A stretch of DNA of 9,798 nt from Chloroflexota bacterium (lineage in GTDB: Bacteria > Chloroflexota > Dehalococcoidia > Dehalococcoidales > JAHJRU01), in the NCBI GenBank assembly GCA_018830745.1, contig JAHJRU010000084.1:1-9798 (forward strand), in the 5' to 3' direction. Positions within the stretch are counted from its first letter, which is position 1; every line of letters begins with the position of its first letter. The translations under genes were made by a program, and so were the position numbers. The notes under the pieces were generated by a model. That model did not search any database. It worked only from the letters and a program-made list of their open reading frames with translations, and was not told the origin of the DNA. Below are positions 7,559 to 9,798 of the stretch, in pieces.

Positions 7559-7573
7559 CCACGTAAAACGTGG
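7559..7573. repeat. Short perfect hairpin CCACGT-AAA-ACGTGG
   Basis: A 6-bp perfect stem with a 3-nt loop, about 55-85 nt upstream of the antiporter start options. No T run follows on either strand, so it is not a typical terminator. It could be an operator half-site pair for the antiporter gene, or chance. Confidence 0.3.
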
Positions 7574-7610
7574 GTGGGGAGGGTTCTGCTAATTCATGGT
7601 TGTTCAAAAA

Positions 7611-7689
7611 CGTCATTGCGAGAAGTCCCGGTGTAATCGGGACGGCGAAGCAATCTGTGGGGATAGCTGATAAAGCTAGAGATTGCTTT
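7611..7689. repeat. REP-like intergenic repeat with nested hairpins
   Basis: The segment begins CGTCATTGCGAGAAG and contains GGCGAAGCAATCT, the two hallmarks of a widespread family of short dispersed intergenic repeats (GTCATTGCGAG...GAAGCAATCT) that I know from several bacterial genomes. Three stems are visible: GTCCCG/CGGGAC (7625-7630 with 7638-7643), AAGCAATCT/AGATTGCTT (7648-7656 with 7680-7688), and within the latter's loop TAGCT/AGCTA (7664-7668 with 7674-7678). Such elements can affect transcript ends or mRNA stability, or act as small non-autonomous mobile units. Copy number in this genome cannot be seen from one window. Confidence 0.6.
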
Positions 7690-7735
7690 TAATTCGCCAA
7701 CTAAGATTGAGTAATATCCTGAGCAGGGGTAACAC

Positions 7736-7765
7736 TTGACAGATTTATTCTGATTGCGATAGCAT
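7736..7765 (+). promoter_or_regulatory. Sigma-70-type promoter of the dsrAB operon
   Basis: TTGACA at 7736-7741 is followed after 18 bp by TAGCAT at 7760-7765. Aligned without gaps to the dsrM promoter, about three quarters of the positions from ACTTGACAG to CGATANCATC are identical, including spacer bases. The predicted start near 7772 gives a leader of about 495 nt before dsrA. The weaker -10 alone would not be convincing; the similarity to the dsrM element is the main support. Confidence 0.5.
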
Positions 7766-7766
7766 C

Positions 7767-7836
7767 AGCTAGGGTGTCCCTTCTCAAATATCTGTTGTTT
7801 TAGTTAGAAGAGCGTCAACTGGAAGACACCCTGGTT
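7767..7836 (+). promoter_or_regulatory. Structured 5' end of the dsrAB leader
   Basis: AGGGTGTC (7771-7778) pairs perfectly with GACACCCT (7825-7832), and four further pairs, two of them G-T wobbles, extend the stem outward (7767-7770 with 7833-7836). Inside the loop CTTCT (7780-7784) pairs with AGAAG (7806-7810). The stem sits at the predicted transcription start, so it could either stabilise the 5' end of the mRNA or be an operator overlapping the start site. Confidence 0.4.
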
Positions 7837-7926
7837 TATAACCATGCCGGGTCTTTATCGTAAGCTAAAACAACTACCGCTTCAGCCGAAACCATACGCA
7901 TATTTACCTAGGAAGGAGCCAGTATT

Positions 7927-8123
7927 TTATAAGTCTTTTTCGTTCAAAATTAGGTCTGCAAGTCGATGCCAGCAGGCTACGGCAAGTAATACGATTATAG
8001 TAGCCCAGTGGCTCTGCGTTAGCCAGGTTAGCCATGGTGGTTATGCCAATCAAATAAAAGAGCATAGTTGCCACCTAAAGCAGTGGCCCGGTGTTTGATG
8101 GTCTTCCGAATCCGCTCAGCCAT
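7927..8123 (-). pseudogene. Possible decayed gene for a small two-helix membrane protein
   Basis: Read on the minus strand, three consecutive frames give protein-like text when joined. Frame one starts at ATG 8123 (MAERIRKTIKHRATALGG). Frame two, near 8065-8000, gives MLFYLIGITTMANLANAEPL. Frame three ends at TAA 7927-7929 and gives WATIIVLLAVACWHRLADLI with a polar end NEKDL. Joined, they would make a ~60-residue protein with a basic start and two membrane helices, interrupted by two single-base shifts in the same sense. Frame one also runs open upstream of the ATG to about 8200 (RGFAFRIISSLVSPAT). There is no clear ribosome binding site. I do not know the family. Choosing among three frames can create such text by chance, so confidence is low. 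Confidence 0.3.
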
Positions 8124-8238
8124 GGTGGCCGGGGATACGAGGGATGAGATGATTCTAAAGGCGAAGCCCCTGGGAAACCAGTCAAGACATAATGGAAATT
8201 ACTTGGAAGCACCATTTCTCTCTTTCGGTAGCACCACG

Positions 8239-8250
8239 CTAATATATTAG
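8239..8250. promoter_or_regulatory. 12-bp palindrome beside the dsrA ribosome binding site
   Basis: CTAATATATTAG is a perfect 12-bp palindrome ending 2 nt before AAGGAGG (8253-8259), the ribosome binding site of dsrA. It could be an operator for a dimeric regulator, or contain a -10-like AT-rich box for a second, nearer promoter (no good -35 is seen 17 bp upstream). AT-rich palindromes can occur by chance. Confidence 0.3.
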
Positions 8251-8266
8251 GCAAGGAGGTAGATAC

Positions 8267-9478
8267 ATGGCATCAGATACTCCAATGATGGATGAGCTAG
8301 AGAAGGGTCCGTGGCCCAGCTTTGTCACGGAAATTAAGCGGGCGGCGAAAAAGAAAGAAGCCGCAGCGGACCTTCTGAGGTCGCAGGAACAGTGTTTTGT
8401 AGAAAAGCAGGGTTTGTGGAAACACGGCGGCATTGTTGGTGTTAAAGGGTATGGTGGTGGAGTGATAGGGAGGTATCACCAGAGGCCGGAGGACTTCCCT
8501 CATCTCCAGGCTTTCCATACCATGCGCGTGAACCATCCCTCCGGTTGGTTCTATACCACCGACATGTTGCGCAAGCTTTGCGATGTATGGGATAAGCATG
8601 GTAGCGGACTGACCAACATGCACGGCTCAACCGGTGATATCATTCTGCTGGGGACTACCTCGGATGAGCTACAGCCTACTTTTGATGACCTGTCCGATGC
8701 CGGCTTTGATTTGGGTGGCTCTGGCTCTGCTTTGAGGACGCCAACCGGCTGTATCGGGAAGGCACGGTGCGAATGGGCATGCATCGATACCATGAACTTC
8801 ATCTACGATGTAACCATGACCTATCAGGACTTTCTTCACCGGCCGCCATTCCCTTATAAGACCAAGATTAAAGCATCCGGCTGTCCCAACGATTGCGTGG
8901 CGGCTATTGCCAGGGCTGATACCTCTGTCATCGGTACCTGGAGAGATGAGCTGAGGATTGACCAGGACCAGGTTAAGGAGTACCTGAACAGCGGGTTGAA
9001 TGTCGAAGGACTGGTAGTCGGCAGATGCCCCACGGATGCACTGGAGATGGTGAACGGCAAACTTGAGTTGGCCAGGCCTGAAGACTGCGTCCGGTGTATG
9101 CATTGCATCAACATGATGCCCAAGGCTATTCGGCCCGGAACCGATACCGGGGCTACTATATTGGTCGGAGCCAAGGCGCCAGTTATGCACGGGGCGGTTC
9201 TCTCCACCGTGTTGATTCCTTTCATGAAGATGGAGCCTCCATATACGGAGTTCAAGGAGCTATGGGAGAAGATAGTTGACTGGTGGGATGAGAATGGCAA
9301 GACCAGAGAGAGGCTGTCCGAACTCATTGACCGCGTGGGAATGGGCGAGTTTATCAAGGCAGTTGATGTACCGCCGGTTGCCCAGATGGTTAAGGTTCCC
9401 CGGGCGAACCCGTATATCTTCTGGAGAGAGCAAGACGTGCCGACACTGGATGATTTCAAGAAATGGCGTTTGAAGTAA
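8267..9478 (+). CDS. dsrA: DsrA, dissimilatory sulfite reductase alpha subunit
   Basis: The alpha subunit of the cytoplasmic siroheme enzyme that reduces sulfite in sulfate/sulfite respiration. The [4Fe-4S]-siroheme cysteines are C162-x5-C168 (CIGKARC) and C206-x3-C210 (CPNDC), with sulfite-binding-type lysines in KTKIKASGC just before the second pair. The inserted ferredoxin domain has C254 and C274-x2-C277-x2-C280 (CVRCMHC). The family signatures GPWPSFV, GYGGGVIGRY, GSGLTNMHGSTGDI and NPYIFW are present. Its 403 residues are shorter than the ~437 I recall for Desulfovibrio: the segment between GPWPSFV and WKHGG is shortened, and there is no insertion before VVGRCP. AAGGAGG (8253-8259), 7 nt before ATG 8267, fixes the start. 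All key cysteines are present, so the protein should be functional. Confidence 0.96.
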   Translation: MASDTPMMDELEKGPWPSFVTEIKRAAKKKEAAADLLRSQEQCFVEKQGLWKHGGIVGVKGYGGGVIGRYHQRPEDFPHLQAFHTMRVNHPSGWFYTTDMLRKLCDVWDKHGSGLTNMHGSTGDIILLGTTSDELQPTFDDLSDAGFDLGGSGSALRTPTGCIGKARCEWACIDTMNFIYDVTMTYQDFLHRPPFPYKTKIKASGCPNDCVAAIARADTSVIGTWRDELRIDQDQVKEYLNSGLNVEGLVVGRCPTDALEMVNGKLELARPEDCVRCMHCINMMPKAIRPGTDTGATILVGAKAPVMHGAVLSTVLIPFMKMEPPYTEFKELWEKIVDWWDENGKTRERLSELIDRVGMGEFIKAVDVPPVAQMVKVPRANPYIFWREQDVPTLDDFKKWRLK

Positions 9479-9530
9479 TCCCCTGTTACAGGTGCTGAAA
9501 CTTGGAGAATTCTGAAGGAGTGAACAAAAA

Positions 9531-9798
9531 ATGGCTAAAACCGATATAGGCCCCCCAGACTATCGGGAGATGCTCCCGGAAGTTATTGCCAAGAACTATG
9601 GAAAGTGGAAATACCACGAAAATATTAAACCTGGTGTCTATAAGCACGTATCCGAAACCGGCGATGAGGTATATACCGTCAGGTGCGGGTCCGCCAAGCT
9701 GGTTAGCACAGATTTCATTCGTGACCTCTGCGGCATAGCGGACAAATACTGCGATGGACATATCAGGTTTACCAGTCGGTATAATCCCGAGTTTCTTA
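9531..9798 (+). CDS. dsrB: DsrB, dissimilatory sulfite reductase beta subunit (5' part)
   Basis: The frame opens at ATG 9531 and is still open at the window edge, giving 89 residues of a protein normally around 350-380. The visible part has DsrB features: KNYGKWKYHE (residues ~21-30), PGVYKHVSETGDEVYTVR (~34-51) and GIADKYCDGHIRFTSR (~68-83). DsrB forms an alpha2beta2 enzyme with DsrA; the siroheme-cluster cysteines and ferredoxin domain lie beyond the window. AAGGAG (9515-9520) is 10 nt upstream of the start. The gap after dsrA is 52 bp with no terminator, so both are in one operon. Its N-terminus is shorter than I recall for Desulfovibrio DsrB. Confidence 0.95.
   Translation, partial: MAKTDIGPPDYREMLPEVIAKNYGKWKYHENIKPGVYKHVSETGDEVYTVRCGSAKLVSTDFIRDLCGIADKYCDGHIRFTSRYNPEFL

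Larger units (their letters stand above)
7475..8266. other. Long intergenic region between the antiporter and dsrA
   Basis: A 792-bp stretch without an intact, convincing gene. It holds a short hairpin (7559-7573), a REP-like repeat (7611-7689), a promoter for dsrAB (7736-7765), a leader with a long-range stem (7767-7836), a possible decayed minus-strand gene (7927-8123) and a palindrome next to the dsrA ribosome binding site (8239-8250). Other structure includes a GNRA-type hairpin CTGG-GAAA-CCAG at 8170-8181 and an 11-bp direct repeat AGCCATGGTGG at 8030-8040 and 8118-8128. The predicted dsrA leader is nearly 500 nt, long for a bacterial operon. I could not match it to a known riboswitch class by eye. 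Confidence 0.6.

Noticed and set aside
7844..8098. Open plus-strand frame of 84 codons in the dsrA leader
   Set aside because: No ribosome binding site, low-complexity unprotein-like composition, and it overlaps the better minus-strand trace; most likely chance.
8000..8200. Possible cobalamin riboswitch or group II intron fragment, suggested by CAGTGGC and the GGCGAAGCC / CTGGGAAACCAG hairpins
   Set aside because: The conserved order of boxes for these RNAs is not present, and there is no reverse transcriptase or intron-end motif; the resemblance is limited to short words.
8068..8250. Open plus-strand frame of 60 codons ending at the palindrome before dsrA
   Set aside because: No ribosome binding site and no recognisable features; it lies opposite the longest open minus-strand segment and is best seen as its shadow.
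9486..9761. Minus-strand frame of 91 codons across the dsrB start
   Set aside because: It lies opposite the dsrA-dsrB junction and the clearly recognisable dsrB N-terminus; a shadow frame.

Overview
The window reads as chromosome of an anaerobic bacterium that reduces sulfite (and probably sulfate). It carries the membrane complex DsrMKJOP complete and, about 2 kb further on, the start of the dissimilatory sulfite reductase operon: dsrA complete, dsrB cut by the window edge. No dsrE, dsrF, dsrH or dsrL lies in the visible part, and an RsbRD-N-type regulator gene precedes dsrM. Both points fit a reductive rather than a sulfur-oxidising Dsr system. The phylum cannot be fixed from the sequence alone. 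The NarL-type kinase tail, the moderate base composition, the chromosomal repeat resembling 'GTCATTGCGAG...GAAGCAATCT' and a DsrA that differs from the Desulfovibrio type make a Chloroflexota (Dehalococcoidia-like) or other non-Desulfovibrio lineage plausible, but this is inference.

Layout. 1-144: C-terminus of a sensor kinase. 185-757: RsbRD-N domain protein. 758-1052: leader with a good sigma-70-type promoter and a 9-bp inverted repeat. 1053-6222: dsrM, dsrK, dsrJ, dsrO, dsrP, tightly packed (two overlaps, then gaps of 3 and 22 nt), each with a clear ribosome binding site. 6233-7474: two minus-strand genes, a CaCA-type cation antiporter and downstream a 64-residue two-helix membrane protein with a TTG start. 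7475-8266: almost 800 bp without an intact gene, holding a REP-like repeat, a second promoter closely resembling the dsrM one, a structured leader, a possible decayed minus-strand membrane-protein gene and a 12-bp palindrome beside the dsrA ribosome binding site. 8267-9478: dsrA. 9531-end: dsrB, partial.

How it fits together. DsrAB reduces sulfite at siroheme-[4Fe-4S] centres and, in characterised organisms, hands sulfur to DsrC. The DsrC trisulfide is then reduced by DsrK, linked through DsrM (cytochrome b) to the menaquinone pool and through DsrJ/DsrO/DsrP to periplasmic redox partners. dsrC is not in the window. The two dsr units look co-regulated: both are preceded by an almost superimposable TTGACA-N18-TA(T/G)CAT element. 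The minus-strand block between them is not obviously related to sulfur metabolism. I see no CRISPR array, insertion sequence, phage gene, tRNA or rRNA, and no wholly new multi-gene system. The notable material is regulatory and in the non-coding segments.
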